46,597 bases of DNA from Nocardia higoensis NBRC 100133 (GTDB lineage: Bacteria; Actinomycetota; Actinomycetes; Mycobacteriales; Mycobacteriaceae), in NCBI RefSeq assembly GCF_000308595.1, contig NZ_BAGA01000057.1, positions 1 through 46,597 on the forward strand, read 5' to 3'. Below, one piece after another: positions 1 through 8,756 of this stretch. The notes beneath the pieces were generated by a model. That model worked only from the letters and a program-made list of their open reading frames with translations. It was not told where the DNA came from and made no database searches. Both the position numbers and the translations under genes were made by a program. Positions within the stretch are counted from its first letter, which is position 1, and every line of letters begins with the position of its first letter.

Positions 1-1772
1 CCAACTACCAGGATCTGCCCTGGCAGAAGTGGCAGCTGGTGCCGCGCCGCAACCGCCGGGTCGTGCCCGAGCGCATCGATGCGGCGGGCACTGTCCTGAT
101 CCCGCTCGACGAGGACGCGGTGCGTGAACAGGTCCGCCTGCTGCGCGAGCGCGGCGTCGACGCCATCGCGGTCGCGTTCCTGCATTCCTACCGCAACCCG
201 GCCCATGAGATCCGGGTCAAGGAGATCATCGCCGAGGAATACCCAGAGGTCTTCGTCTCGCTGTCCAGCGAGGTCGCCCCGCAGTACCGCGAATACGAGC
301 GCTTCTCCACTGCCGCGCTGAACGCATTCATCGGCCCCAAGACCTCGAGCTACATCGAGAACCTCGCCGCGAAGGCGGCCGCCGCGCAGGTGGGCGACGA
401 CGTCCATCTGATGACCTCGGCCGGCGGCCTGGTCACCGCGCGCAGCGCGAGCGAGATTCCGGTCTCCCTGCTGACCAGCGGCGTCGTGGCCGGTCTGCTC
501 GGCGGCTGTGCCATCGGCAAGGCCTCGGGCTACCCCAGCGTCATCACCCTCGATGTCGGCGGCACCTCGGCCGACATCGGTGTCGCCCCCGACGGCGCGC
601 TGCGGATGAAGCACCTGCTCGACACCCGGATCGGCGACTACCACGCGATGGTGCCGATGGCGGAGGTCGACACCATCGGCGCGGGCGGCGGCTCGATCGC
701 CGTGGTCGACGAGGGCGGCATGTTCCGCGTCGGACCGCGCAGCGCCGGCGCCGTGCCCGGACCGGCCTGCTACAACCGAGGCGGCACCGAGCCCACCTCC
801 ACCGACGCGATGGTGACGATGGGCTGGCTGCGTGAAGACAGCTTCCTGTCCGGCACGATGGAAGTGAAGCCGGAACTGGCGCACACCGCGATCCGGACCC
901 ATATCGCCGACAAGCTCGGCACCACCCTCGACTCGGCCGCGATGGGCATCTTCAAGATCCTGGCGCACTCGATGACCGAGGCGATCAGCCTGCACTCGGT
1001 GCGTAAGGGCTACGATCCGCGCGATTTCTCGCTCATCGCCGAGGGCGGGGCGGGCCCGTTGTTCGCCTGGCAGATCGCCGAGCAGCTCGGCATCCCGCGC
1101 GTCATCGTCCCCGGTCACCCGGGCATCACCTCGGCGGTCGGCCTGCTGACCACCGACATCCGCTACGAAGTGCCCACCACTGTGTGGACCTCCTCGGCCG
1201 ATCCGAACTTGGAACTGCTCACCGAGCAGATGGCGCGCCTGTCGAAGGAGGCCGTCGAGCAGCTCGAGGCCGACGGCGTTGCCGCGGAGAACATCTCGCT
1301 CGAACGCAGCGTGGACTGCCGCTACGTCGGCCAGGGCTACGAACTGCGCGTCCCGGCCCCGGACGGCGATATCGACGATGTCTGGGTGAAGACCGTCGCC
1401 GAGGAATTCCACCGGGCGCACGGCCGCACCTACTCGCAGCGCTTCGACGACAAGCCGGTTCAGCTGATCAACATTCGAGTCACCGGCGTCGGCGCCGTGC
1501 CGCACGTGCGCATCGCCGAGATCGGGAAGGGCAGCGAAGACTCCTCGGCCGCGATCAAGGCGACCACCAAGGCGCTGTTCTGGCAGGACGACACCGCCGA
1601 GCCCGAATGGGTCGCGACCCCGGTCTACGACCGGACGCTGTTGCTGGCGGGCAACAAGTTCGACGGTCCCGCGATCGTCGAGCAGTTCGACTCCACCACC
1701 ATCGTCGGCATGAATCAGCAGGCCACCGTCGATGCCGTCGGCCACATCATCATCGAGAGGAAGCCCGCATGA
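1..1772 (+). CDS. hyuA: Hydantoinase A / 5-oxoprolinase-type ATPase subunit (partial, 5' end outside window)
   Basis: HyuA-family subunit of an ATP-dependent hydantoinase/oxoprolinase-like enzyme, which acts with HyuB on cyclic amides such as hydantoins or 5-oxoproline. The frame is open from the first bases, so the N-terminus lies upstream of the window; the GTG at 39 is internal. The visible part holds the actin-like ATPase signature DVGGTSADIG near nt 550-580, the following GAGGGS loop near nt 680, and GPACYNRGG near nt 760. The stop overlaps the hyuB start as ATGA (1769-1772), so the two are translationally coupled. The true substrate cannot be told from sequence; acetone-carboxylase-beta-like activity is a less likely alternative because the partner is HyuB and an amidase follows. 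Confidence 0.9.
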   Translation, partial: NYQDLPWQKWQLVPRRNRRVVPERIDAAGTVLIPLDEDAVREQVRLLRERGVDAIAVAFLHSYRNPAHEIRVKEIIAEEYPEVFVSLSSEVAPQYREYERFSTAALNAFIGPKTSSYIENLAAKAAAAQVGDDVHLMTSAGGLVTARSASEIPVSLLTSGVVAGLLGGCAIGKASGYPSVITLDVGGTSADIGVAPDGALRMKHLLDTRIGDYHAMVPMAEVDTIGAGGGSIAVVDEGGMFRVGPRSAGAVPGPACYNRGGTEPTSTDAMVTMGWLREDSFLSGTMEVKPELAHTAIRTHIADKLGTTLDSAAMGIFKILAHSMTEAISLHSVRKGYDPRDFSLIAEGGAGPLFAWQIAEQLGIPRVIVPGHPGITSAVGLLTTDIRYEVPTTVWTSSADPNLELLTEQMARLSKEAVEQLEADGVAAENISLERSVDCRYVGQGYELRVPAPDGDIDDVWVKTVAEEFHRAHGRTYSQRFDDKPVQLINIRVTGVGAVPHVRIAEIGKGSEDSSAAIKATTKALFWQDDTAEPEWVATPVYDRTLLLAGNKFDGPAIVEQFDSTTIVGMNQQATVDAVGHIIIERKPA

Positions 1773-3589
1773 GCAAGGCACTGATGCCCAAGACCGGAGT
1801 CTCCCTCGCGGGCGAATCCACCCGGACCTGGAACGATGTCGAGGTCGACCCGATCACCCTCCGGGTCATCGGCGGCGCCCTGCAGTCGATGGCCAAGGAG
1901 ATGGCGCAGGTCCTGTACCGGATGGCTTACTCGAGTCTGATCCGCGAATCGGAGGACCTCGGCGCGGGCATCTTCGACATCAACGGCCGCGAACTGTGTG
2001 AGTCCGACTCGACGCCCATGCACTGTGGTTCGATCCCGGCCTACATCCGTGGGGTCAACCGCAGGCTGGCGGGCACCTACCAGCCCGGCGACGTCATCCT
2101 GCACAACCACCCGTATCACGGCGCCGCGCACTCGCCCGACTACGGCGTGATCATCCCGATCTTCTGGGAGGGCCAGCACATCGGCTTCGCCGGCTGCACC
2201 GGTCACGTCTCCGATGTCGGTGGTAACTTCCCCGGCCTGTGCATGGATGTCGTCGACGTCTGGGCCGAGGGCAAGCTCATGGACTCGATGAAGATCTACG
2301 AGGCCGGTGTCCGTAACGAGTACCTCATCCAGCACATCCTCGACAATGTCCGCACGCCGGAACAGAACCGCGGTGATCTCGAGGCTCTGATCGCCTGCTC
2401 GCGCATCGGTGAGAAGCGGTTCCTCGAGCTGCTCGAGAAGTATGGTCTCGACACCGTCATGAGCGCCGCCGAACGGTGGATGGACTACTCGGAGAATATG
2501 TTGCGCAGCCGTATCAGGGAGATCCCGGACGGCAGCTACGAGGCGCCCATCGGCTACCTCGACGACGACGGCAAGAACCGTGGCGTGCCGCTGAAGGTGG
2601 CGGTTCGGGTGCAGGTCGAGGGTGAGGACATCCTCATCGACCTCACCGGCTCCAACGACCAGGTGCCCACCGCCTTCAACGTACCCTTCGAGGGCTCGGT
2701 GCTGCCGGTGGCGGTGGCGGCGATCCGCACCATCCTGCTCGATGAGGATCTCACCGACGATTTCGTCCCGCAGAACGACGGCTGCTTCCGGCCGGTGCGC
2801 GCCTACGCCCCCGAAGGCACGATCTTCAACCCGGATTTCCCCGCCTCGTGCTTCGCGCGGTTCTCGCAGGTGAACCGGGTGTTCGACTCGATCAACCTGG
2901 CGCTCGCCCCGGTGCTGCCCGACAACGCGGTGGCCGGTTCCTCGGCGGCGCTGTGCGCGATCGCCTACTCCGGTCTCGCGCCGGACGGCGAATCCTACTG
3001 GGTCTACATCGAGATCAACGAGGGCTCCTACGGCGGTCGCAACGGCAAGGACGGCATGGACGCCGTCGACTCGCTGATGGCCAACACCCGCAACAATCCG
3101 ATCGAAGAGCTCGAACTCAATCACGCCATGCGCGCGTTGCGCTACGAACTGCGTGACGAGCCGCCCGCGCCCGGCCAGTGGCGCGGTGGCATCGGCAGCG
3201 TGCGCAAGTGGCTGATGGAGACCGATACCTTCCTGGGCTCGGAGGCCGACAACCGCACCGACCCGCCCGCGGGCGTGCTCGGCGGTCGCGACGGCGTGGC
3301 CGGTTCGTTCATTCGCAACGCGGGTACCGACCGGGAGGAGCTGCTGTTCTCGAAGGTCACCCAGGAGACGATCCGCGCGGGCGAGACGCTGGAGATCAAG
3401 CTGCCCTCCGGCGGCGGCTTCGGCGATCCGTTCGCCCGTGATCCGTTCCAGGTGCTCAGCGATGTGTGGGACGAGTACCTCACCGCCGAGGACGCGCGTC
3501 GCGACTACGGCGTGGTCGTGGACACCGACGCCTGGACCGTGGACGAAGCAGCCACCGCCGCGCTCCGCGCCGCCGGGAGTGCGTCCTGA
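1769..3589 (+). CDS. hyuB: Hydantoinase B / oxoprolinase catalytic-type subunit
   Basis: HyuB-family subunit of 606 aa, a normal length for the family and expected to form a complex with HyuA. The start ATG at 1769 overlaps the hyuA stop. Family hallmarks are the N-terminal VDPITLRVIGGALQSMAKEM segment, the SLIRESEDLGAGIFD block at about residues 50-65, the HNHPYHGAAHSPDYGV block at about 110-126 (the likely metal or active-site region), and a C-terminal GGGFGDP block. The stop at 3587-3589 overlaps the proposed CTG start of the amidase. The substrate is not deducible. The amidase next door suggests that the ring-opened product is hydrolysed further, which is inference. Confidence 0.9.
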   Translation: MSKALMPKTGVSLAGESTRTWNDVEVDPITLRVIGGALQSMAKEMAQVLYRMAYSSLIRESEDLGAGIFDINGRELCESDSTPMHCGSIPAYIRGVNRRLAGTYQPGDVILHNHPYHGAAHSPDYGVIIPIFWEGQHIGFAGCTGHVSDVGGNFPGLCMDVVDVWAEGKLMDSMKIYEAGVRNEYLIQHILDNVRTPEQNRGDLEALIACSRIGEKRFLELLEKYGLDTVMSAAERWMDYSENMLRSRIREIPDGSYEAPIGYLDDDGKNRGVPLKVAVRVQVEGEDILIDLTGSNDQVPTAFNVPFEGSVLPVAVAAIRTILLDEDLTDDFVPQNDGCFRPVRAYAPEGTIFNPDFPASCFARFSQVNRVFDSINLALAPVLPDNAVAGSSAALCAIAYSGLAPDGESYWVYIEINEGSYGGRNGKDGMDAVDSLMANTRNNPIEELELNHAMRALRYELRDEPPAPGQWRGGIGSVRKWLMETDTFLGSEADNRTDPPAGVLGGRDGVAGSFIRNAGTDREELLFSKVTQETIRAGETLEIKLPSGGGFGDPFARDPFQVLSDVWDEYLTAEDARRDYGVVVDTDAWTVDEAATAALRAAGSAS

Positions 3590-4917
3590 CCGAGACCGGG
3601 GGCCGGGCCGCGCATCGTCGCGGGCCGGCCCCGCGCTCGTTCGACGAGGCGTCCGCCGCTTCGGGATCCGCGGAGTCCTCGCCGATCCCGGATACCTTGG
3701 GCAGCGTCGTCACCTGGGTCGATCCGCCCGCGTCCGCCGCGGCCGATGGCCCGTTGCGGGGGCTTCGGATCGGCGTCAAGGACAATATCGACGTCGCGGG
3801 TACGGCAACCACCTGTGCTTCGGTGTTCTTCGCCGACCGGGTCGCGAGCGCGCACGCCGAGGTGGTGCGCAAGTTGCTCGACGCGGGTGCTCAGGTGACC
3901 GCGAAGTTGAACATGGCCGAGTTCGCTGTCGGGGTCACCTCGCAGAACTCCGCGGCGGGTCCCACCCTGAATCCGTGGGACCCGGCCCGAGTGCCCGGAG
4001 GCTCGAGCGGCGGTTCGGGGGTGGCGGTAGCCGTGGGCGCGGTGGATGCCTCGCTGGGCACCGACACCGGCGGCTCGGTGCGGCTGCCCGCATCGGCCTG
4101 CGGTGTGACCGGTCTGCGCCCCACCACGGGTGTGATCAGCAATGCCGGCGTCTTCCCGGTCAGCGAATCTTTCGACACGGTCGGCCCGATGGCTCGCTCG
4201 GTCGACGAGGTGGCCAGGATCTTCGACGTGCTGCGCACCGGTCCTGTACCGCATATTGTTGCAGCGCAACGGATCGGCGTGCCCGCGGTCTTCATCACCG
4301 AGGATGTCGATCCGGCCGTCGCCGATGCGGTGCACTCCGCTGCGCGGGTGCTCGCGACCTGCGGCTACCAGGTGGTTCCGGTGGATATCCCCGGGGCGCA
4401 TGTCGCGCAGGACGTCGTCTACACATTGATCTACTCCGATCTCGCCGAACTGCATCGCGAGCGGCTGGCTCGGTCTCCCGAGCTTTTCCAGCCCGCCACG
4501 CTCGAGCGGATCTCACTGGGACTGAGCATCTCGGCAGCCCAGCGTGCCGAGGCATCGGCCCGGCGAACCGAATTCCGGCGCGGCCTGGCCGCCGTGTTCG
4601 ACACCGTGGATGTCGTTCTGACGCCGGCTATGCCGATCGATGTGCCGCTGATCGACGGTGGCGCCGACGTGATCGCGCAGTCTCGCCGGATGGGCCAGTT
4701 CAGCTACCCCTGGTCGCTACACGATGGACCCACCCTCGCGATTCCGGTCGGCTTCCATCCGGATTCGGGGATGCCCATCGGCGCACAGCTCACCGCCGCC
4801 GCGCATCACGAGTCCACGCTCTTCGCGGTGGGCGCGAGATATCAGCAGTTCACCGACTGGCACATGGCGCAGCCGTCTTGCCGTCGAGTTTCCGGCGTCG
4901 GAGGGCCGGCTTCGTAG
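3586..4917 (+). CDS. Amidase signature family hydrolase
   Basis: Amidase-signature hydrolase of about 443 aa. The Ser-cisSer-Lys machinery is visible: Lys in GVKDNIDV (about residue 65), cis-Ser in GGSSGGSG (about 140), and the nucleophile Ser in GTDTGGSVRLPAS (about 164). There is no ATG in the plausible start zone. A CTG at 3586 sits 6 nt behind GGGAG (3575-3579) and overlaps the hyuB stop, so I chose it; a TTG near 3697 or a GTG at 3466 are alternatives, but the GTG extension is Arg-rich shadow of hyuB. It probably cleaves an N-carbamoyl or other amide made by HyuAB, which is inference. The stop TAG lies exactly where homology to the decayed sugar-dehydrogenase fragment begins, so the last residues may be a junction product. 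Confidence 0.85.
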   Translation: MTETGGRAAHRRGPAPRSFDEASAASGSAESSPIPDTLGSVVTWVDPPASAAADGPLRGLRIGVKDNIDVAGTATTCASVFFADRVASAHAEVVRKLLDAGAQVTAKLNMAEFAVGVTSQNSAAGPTLNPWDPARVPGGSSGGSGVAVAVGAVDASLGTDTGGSVRLPASACGVTGLRPTTGVISNAGVFPVSESFDTVGPMARSVDEVARIFDVLRTGPVPHIVAAQRIGVPAVFITEDVDPAVADAVHSAARVLATCGYQVVPVDIPGAHVAQDVVYTLIYSDLAELHRERLARSPELFQPATLERISLGLSISAAQRAEASARRTEFRRGLAAVFDTVDVVLTPAMPIDVPLIDGGADVIAQSRRMGQFSYPWSLHDGPTLAIPVGFHPDSGMPIGAQLTAAAHHESTLFAVGARYQQFTDWHMAQPSCRRVSGVGGPAS

Positions 4918-5137
4918 ACGCTCAGAGTGTTTCCGGCGATCGTGATCCCCGACGGTGACGCTTCCCCGGTAGTCCAGCGCGGCATCGGTTCGGTGTATCC
5001 CTCGTCCGCCCCGCTCGCGCCCTGCACCGGGAGCCGGCCGCAGTTCTTGCCAGGTTCGATGTGATCGATATCGTCGAACAGACTCTGGCCGAATGCGGTG
5101 CGGCCACCATTGTGGTGGTCCGACTTCGCTGTTCCGG
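4918..5137 (-). pseudogene. Fragment of PQQ-type sugar dehydrogenase (C-terminal part, internally deleted)
   Basis: On the minus strand this encodes pieces recognisable as HNGGRTAFGQ, LFDDIDHIEPGKN, GADEGYTEP and WTTGEASPSGITIA. These match HNGGRIAFGP, LFDEINRIEPGKN, GADEGYTEP and WTTGEASPSGIAIA of the intact gene at 7497-8648. About 73 codons between the first two blocks are missing. In the intact gene that segment is bounded by the 7-mer ggccgaa at 7877-7883 and 8096-8102, while the fragment has one copy, consistent with a deletion between short repeats. There is no start and no N-terminal half. The fragment runs straight into the aldehyde-dehydrogenase fragment. It is not expected to make a working protein. 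Confidence 0.85.
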
Positions 5138-5314
5138 TTGTAGGTGATGTACTACGACAATCCCTCGATCCCGTACTCCACGCCGAGGCCCGAGTCGTGC
5201 CGGCCACCGAAGGGTGCTCGGTGTTGTCGGCGATCTCGACGGCCTCGTCGACGTCGTCGTATCGCAGGACGCTGAGGCCGGGGCCGAAGATCTCTTCTCG
5301 CGCGATCCGCATGG
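5138..5314 (-). pseudogene. Fragment of aldehyde dehydrogenase C-terminus (creC-like), internally deleted
   Basis: The minus strand encodes MRIAREEIFGP, LSVLRYDDVDEAVEIADNT and, in another frame, PFGGRHDSGLGVEYGIEGLS. These match MRIAREEIFGP, SVLRYDDIDEAVDIANNT and PFGGRHDSGLGVEYGIEGLS of the intact creC at 9447-10964. About 36-39 codons between the second and third blocks are gone, and a frameshift lies at the join. In intact creC the missing part is bounded by the 8-mer ccgaaggg at 9541-9548 and 9658-9665. The catalytic Cys region is absent. Order and strand relative to the sugar-dehydrogenase fragment are the same as for the intact genes, which suggests a collapsed segmental copy. Confidence 0.85.
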
Positions 5315-5321
5315 AGGGCCG

Positions 5322-5379
5322 ACGCATGCGGCACGGGCGGAAGATCGTTGTAGGGCACCTCGGGTTGCCACGTGGTCAT
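5322..5379 (-). pseudogene. N-terminal stub of a Fic-family protein
   Basis: Reading from an ATG at 5379 on the minus strand gives MTTWQPEVPYNDLPPVPHA. The WxPxxPYNDLPPxPP pattern is the usual start of Fic/DOC-type AMPylases (Fic_N region). After about 19 residues the frame runs into the aldehyde-dehydrogenase fragment, so the catalytic HPFxxGNGR part is missing. The upstream DNA (5410-5470) is markedly AT-rich for this window and may be the old promoter. The call rests on one short motif, hence the moderate confidence. Confidence 0.6.
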
Positions 5380-5562
5380 GCGCACGAAGTGCCATGCATC
5401 GTCCGACATGTAGAGTTTTTCGGATTTTTTACACGTTCCCTGAACATGTCGAATTTCTTGTCATATCCGTTCGGGCGCCGAAACGGGCGGTGGAGTGGCT
5501 CCTGACTGCATCGCAGGATCGGCGTGCGGCGTAGCGATCGCTCGGTGAGGTGTGGCCACAGG

Positions 5563-6441
5563 TCACCGAGTCGGTGGGTGCGCGGCCGGTGTGTCGGGCC
5601 GCGGCTGCGTCCAGGCGGCGAGCAGCCCCATGGCCTCTCGGGAGGACGAGTCGGGGGCTGTTGTGTAGAGGAACACCGTCTGGTCGCTGTCGCCGGGCAG
5701 GGTGAGGGTCTCGAATTCGACGGTGAGTTCGCCGACGACCGGGTGATGGAGGCGTTTGGAGCCGAAGGTGCGCTGGTGGACCTGGTGCTCGGACCACCAT
5801 TGCCGGAACTCGGGGCTGGCGAGGGAGAGTTCGCCGACCAGTTTCTGTGTTTCGGGATCGTCCGGGGTGCGGCCCGCGTCGAAGCGCAGATTCTCGACTG
5901 CGTTGCGCGCCTGGAGTTCCCAGTCGAGGAACAGGGCTCGGGCTTGTTCGGACAGGAGTATCCAGCGGGCGTAGTTGCGTTCGCGGGGCGGCATGCGCTC
6001 GAAATCGGTGAACAGGGCGCGGGCCATCCGGTTGGCGGCCAGGACGTCGGTGCGGCGGCCGAGGACGAGTGCCGGGTGGTCGTCGAGGCTGTCGAGGAGT
6101 TGGTAGAGGCCGGGGCGGACGCGCTGCACTGTGGCGCGGGTGCGTGGGCGTGGGGTTCCCGCTGCGCCGACGAGGTGGTGGAGGTGGGCGCGGCCGGTGT
6201 CGTCGAGGCCGAGGGCTCGGGCGATGGCGTCGAGTACCTGGGGGGAGGGGACGATGCGGCGGCCCTGTTCCAGGCGGGTGTAGTAGTCGGTGGAGACGCC
6301 GGCCAGTTGGGCGACCTCTTCGCGGCGCAGGCCGGGGACGCGGCGGACGCGGGCGTCGGCGGGCAGGGCGGTGTCCTGCGGGTCGCGGGCGGCGCGCGCG
6401 TGGCGGAGGAAGTCCGCGATTTCTCGGTGGGGGTCGGCCAT
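5563..6441 (-). CDS. XRE-family regulator with MmyB-like ligand-binding domain
   Basis: DNA-binding regulator of 292 aa. An N-terminal Cro/C1-type helix-turn-helix (about residues 8-75, with GLRREEVAQLAGVSTDYYTRLEQGR) is followed by an MmyB-like PAS-type domain (about 95-275, with NRMARALF, RWILLSEQARALFLDWE, and GSKRLHHPVVGELTVEFETL). The family is known to sense small hydrophobic ligands and often sits divergent to a short-chain dehydrogenase, as here. The start ATG at 6441 gives a clean N-terminus with GAGGAA just before it; longer in-frame upstream sequence does not look coding. It probably controls itself and the SDR gene from the shared 169-bp region, where an imperfect palindrome lies at 6513-6538. 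Confidence 0.9.
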   Translation of the reverse strand: MADPHREIADFLRHARAARDPQDTALPADARVRRVPGLRREEVAQLAGVSTDYYTRLEQGRRIVPSPQVLDAIARALGLDDTGRAHLHHLVGAAGTPRPRTRATVQRVRPGLYQLLDSLDDHPALVLGRRTDVLAANRMARALFTDFERMPPRERNYARWILLSEQARALFLDWELQARNAVENLRFDAGRTPDDPETQKLVGELSLASPEFRQWWSEHQVHQRTFGSKRLHHPVVGELTVEFETLTLPGDSDQTVFLYTTAPDSSSREAMGLLAAWTQPRPDTPAAHPPTR

Positions 6442-6512
6442 TTCCTCATGATCCCGGAAGTGCTCGGTTCGAACCTGGGTCGCCGAGTCCCAGGTTGTGC
6501 CGACCAGGGTGC

Positions 6513-6538
6513 GGTAGGGCCATTTATGGGCCCCTACC
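6513..6538. promoter_or_regulatory. Imperfect palindrome in divergent regulator/SDR promoter region
   Basis: The left arm GGTAGGGCCAT (6513-6523) and the right arm ATGGGCCCCTACC (6526-6538) are inverted copies apart from two single-base indels, with a TT centre. The site lies between the starts of the XRE/MmyB regulator (6441) and the SDR gene (6611). It is a reasonable candidate operator for the regulator. No binding data exist. Confidence 0.45.
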
Positions 6539-6610
6539 AGGTGATTTCGTGGGCGATTCTGAGTGCACCGGCCTGGATCGGCCGGTCGGAATTCTCTCGA
6601 GGAGGACCTC

Positions 6611-7468
6611 ATGTCTCACCCCACCACCGGCCCCGCGACGTGGTTCGTCACCGGAGCGTCCCGCGGCCTCGGGCTCGAACTGGTCACCCAGCTGCTGCGG
6701 CGTGGCGACAATGTCGCCACGACCACTCGCTCGGTCGACCGACTCACCGCTGCTCTGGACGGAGTCGACACCGGCCGATTGCTGCCGCTGGAAGTGAGCC
6801 TGGTCGACGAGGAGCAGGTGCGCGCTGCGGTCGCGGCGACGAAGGAGCGGTTCGGCGGGCTCGACGTGGTCGTCAACAATGCCGGCTACGGGTTCCTCGC
6901 CGCGGTCGAGGAAGTCACCGATGCCGAAGCGCGGGAGATGTTCGACGTGCAGATCTTCGGTGCGTGGAATGTGCTGCGGGCGGTGCTGCCGGGGTTCCGG
7001 GAGAACCGCGGCGGGCACGTTCTCAACATCTCGTCGATCCTCGGGCTCACGTCGTTCCCCGGTTGGGGTCTGTACTGCGCGGGCAAGTTCGCGCTGGAAG
7101 GGCTGACCGAGTCGCTCGCGGCCGAGGTCGCGGATTTCGGGATCGCGGTGCACCTGATCGAGCCGGGGTATATGCGCACCGATTTCCTGCGGCCGCAGTC
7201 GCTCGGGCTGCCGAGCGCCACGGTCGACGCCTATCCGGCGATTCGGGAGATGACCGAGGCGCACCAAGGCATGCCGGGCACGCAGCTCGGCGATCCGGTG
7301 CGGGCCGCGGCCGCGATCATCGCGGTCGCTACCACCGGGAACGCTCCGCTGCATCAGCTCCTCGGGTCGGATTCGCTCGAACTCGCGGACGCGCGGGTCG
7401 AGAGGCTGGCGGCCGACATCGAGGCCTCGCGCGCACTGGCGGTCACGACCGATATTCCGCAGGAGTGA
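6611..7468 (+). CDS. Short-chain dehydrogenase/reductase (classical SDR)
   Basis: NAD(P)-dependent oxidoreductase of 285 aa with a Rossmann fold. The cofactor motif TGASRGLG is at residues 14-21, NNAG at about 90, the catalytic Ser in NISSILG, and Tyr-x3-Lys in GLYCAGKF. The ATG at 6611 is preceded by a strong GAGGAGG (about 6598-6604), so longer starts are unlikely. It diverges from an XRE/MmyB regulator, a common arrangement in actinobacteria. The substrate is unknown; a carbonyl or hydroxyl compound linked to lipid or xenobiotic turnover is a guess. It converges on the sugar dehydrogenase with a 28-bp gap and no obvious terminator. Confidence 0.88.
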   Translation: MSHPTTGPATWFVTGASRGLGLELVTQLLRRGDNVATTTRSVDRLTAALDGVDTGRLLPLEVSLVDEEQVRAAVAATKERFGGLDVVVNNAGYGFLAAVEEVTDAEAREMFDVQIFGAWNVLRAVLPGFRENRGGHVLNISSILGLTSFPGWGLYCAGKFALEGLTESLAAEVADFGIAVHLIEPGYMRTDFLRPQSLGLPSATVDAYPAIREMTEAHQGMPGTQLGDPVRAAAAIIAVATTGNAPLHQLLGSDSLELADARVERLAADIEASRALAVTTDIPQE

Positions 7469-7496
7469 TTCGCCGCGGCTGCACGGCTTCAGGATG

Positions 7497-8648
7497 TCAC
7501 AGGGGAGGGAAGCGGAGGATTCGGTCGTCCCCTTCCCTGACCTCGCCCCGGCCGTCGGTGTTCGAGGTGGTCAGCCACAGGGCGCCGTCCGGGGCGATGG
7601 CTACCGTGCGGAGCCTGCCGAGCACCGAGTCGAGGACCGGTCGCGGCTTACCTATGGCGCCCTCGGTCATCGGTGCCGTCCACAGTCGCTCGCCCCGCAA
7701 TGCCGCCACGTACAGGGTTCCTTGGGCGATCGCGATGCCCGACGGCGACGCCTCCCCGGTCGTCCAGGTCAGCAGCGGTTCGGTGTATCCCTCGTCGGCT
7801 CCGCCCATGCCTTGCACCGCGGGCCAGCCGTAGTTCTTGCCGGGCTCGATGCGATTGATCTCGTCGAAAAGGTTCTGGCCGAACTCCGAGGCGTACATGC
7901 GGCCGTCGCTGTCCCAGGCGATGCCCTGCACGTTCCGGTGGCCGAGGCTGTAGACGGGGGAACCCGGCGTCGGATTCCCGGGGGCAGGCGAGCCCTCCGG
8001 GGTGAGCCGGAGGATCTTGCCGTTCGGTGAGGCGGGGTCCTGGGCGAGCGGCGGGTTCTCGGCGTCGCCGGTTCCGGCGTAGAGCATGCCGTCGGGGCCG
8101 AAGGCGATGCGGCCGCCATTGTGGTTGCCGGACTTGGCTATTCCGGTGAAGATCGGTTGCGGGGCGCCGTCCGGACGGAAGCGGACGATGCGGTTGCCGT
8201 CGGCGGCGGTGAAGTAGGCGTAGACGTAGCCGTCGGCGGCGTAGGAGGGAGAGACGGCGAGGCCGAGCAACCCGCCTTCGCCCTGGGGGGTCACTTCGGG
8301 GACGCGGTAGACCTCCTGCGGTGGCCGGTCCGGTCCGACGCGCAGGATGCGGGCGGTGTCGCGCTCGGCGACCAGTGCCGTGCCGTCGGGGAGGATCGCG
8401 AGGCCCCAGGGGGTGTCCAGGTTGCGCGCGATTTCCGTCGCCGGGTCGAATCCGGGGACGCGGACGGTGGGGCGGGCCGACGTGGAGGTGGGTCCGGAAC
8501 TCTCGTCCGAGGAGGAGCACGACGATGTCAGGACTGTCAGTGCCGCGACCGCCGCTACGACGGCTCGGCAGAACGCGCGCCCTCGCCCGCCGGGGCGCGT
8601 GGCTGTACGCCGTGAACGGGCGGCTGCGCATCGTTCGGTTCTCGTCAT
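7497..8648 (-). CDS. PQQ-dependent aldose sugar dehydrogenase-like lipoprotein
   Basis: Secreted glucose/sorbosone-dehydrogenase-family beta-propeller of 383 aa. The N-terminus has a positive stretch, a hydrophobic core (AVVAAVAALTVL) and a Cys after TSS, so it is probably a lipoprotein, though the lipobox is not canonical. Family blocks include NLDTPWGLAILPDG, GEGGLLGLAVSP, GNHNGGRIAFGPDGMLY (with the catalytic-type His), GHRNVQGIAWD and GKNYGWP. These proteins oxidise the C1 of sugars with bound PQQ. No PQQ-synthesis gene is seen in the window, so the cofactor is inferred from family. I chose ATG 8648 because longer versions would run into the divergent HutD gene. A decayed relative lies at 4918-5137. 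Confidence 0.85.
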   Translation of the reverse strand: MTRTERCAAARSRRTATRPGGRGRAFCRAVVAAVAALTVLTSSCSSSDESSGPTSTSARPTVRVPGFDPATEIARNLDTPWGLAILPDGTALVAERDTARILRVGPDRPPQEVYRVPEVTPQGEGGLLGLAVSPSYAADGYVYAYFTAADGNRIVRFRPDGAPQPIFTGIAKSGNHNGGRIAFGPDGMLYAGTGDAENPPLAQDPASPNGKILRLTPEGSPAPGNPTPGSPVYSLGHRNVQGIAWDSDGRMYASEFGQNLFDEINRIEPGKNYGWPAVQGMGGADEGYTEPLLTWTTGEASPSGIAIAQGTLYVAALRGERLWTAPMTEGAIGKPRPVLDSVLGRLRTVAIAPDGALWLTTSNTDGRGEVREGDDRILRFPPL

Positions 8649-8756
8649 CGGCGCTCCGGGGCGGGCGGCATCGCTATCGGTCTGCCCGACCGACGGTACT
8701 CGCGTCGGCCGGACGAGTACCGCAGGAATCTCGCCTGACCCCGCCCGTCTAATACC

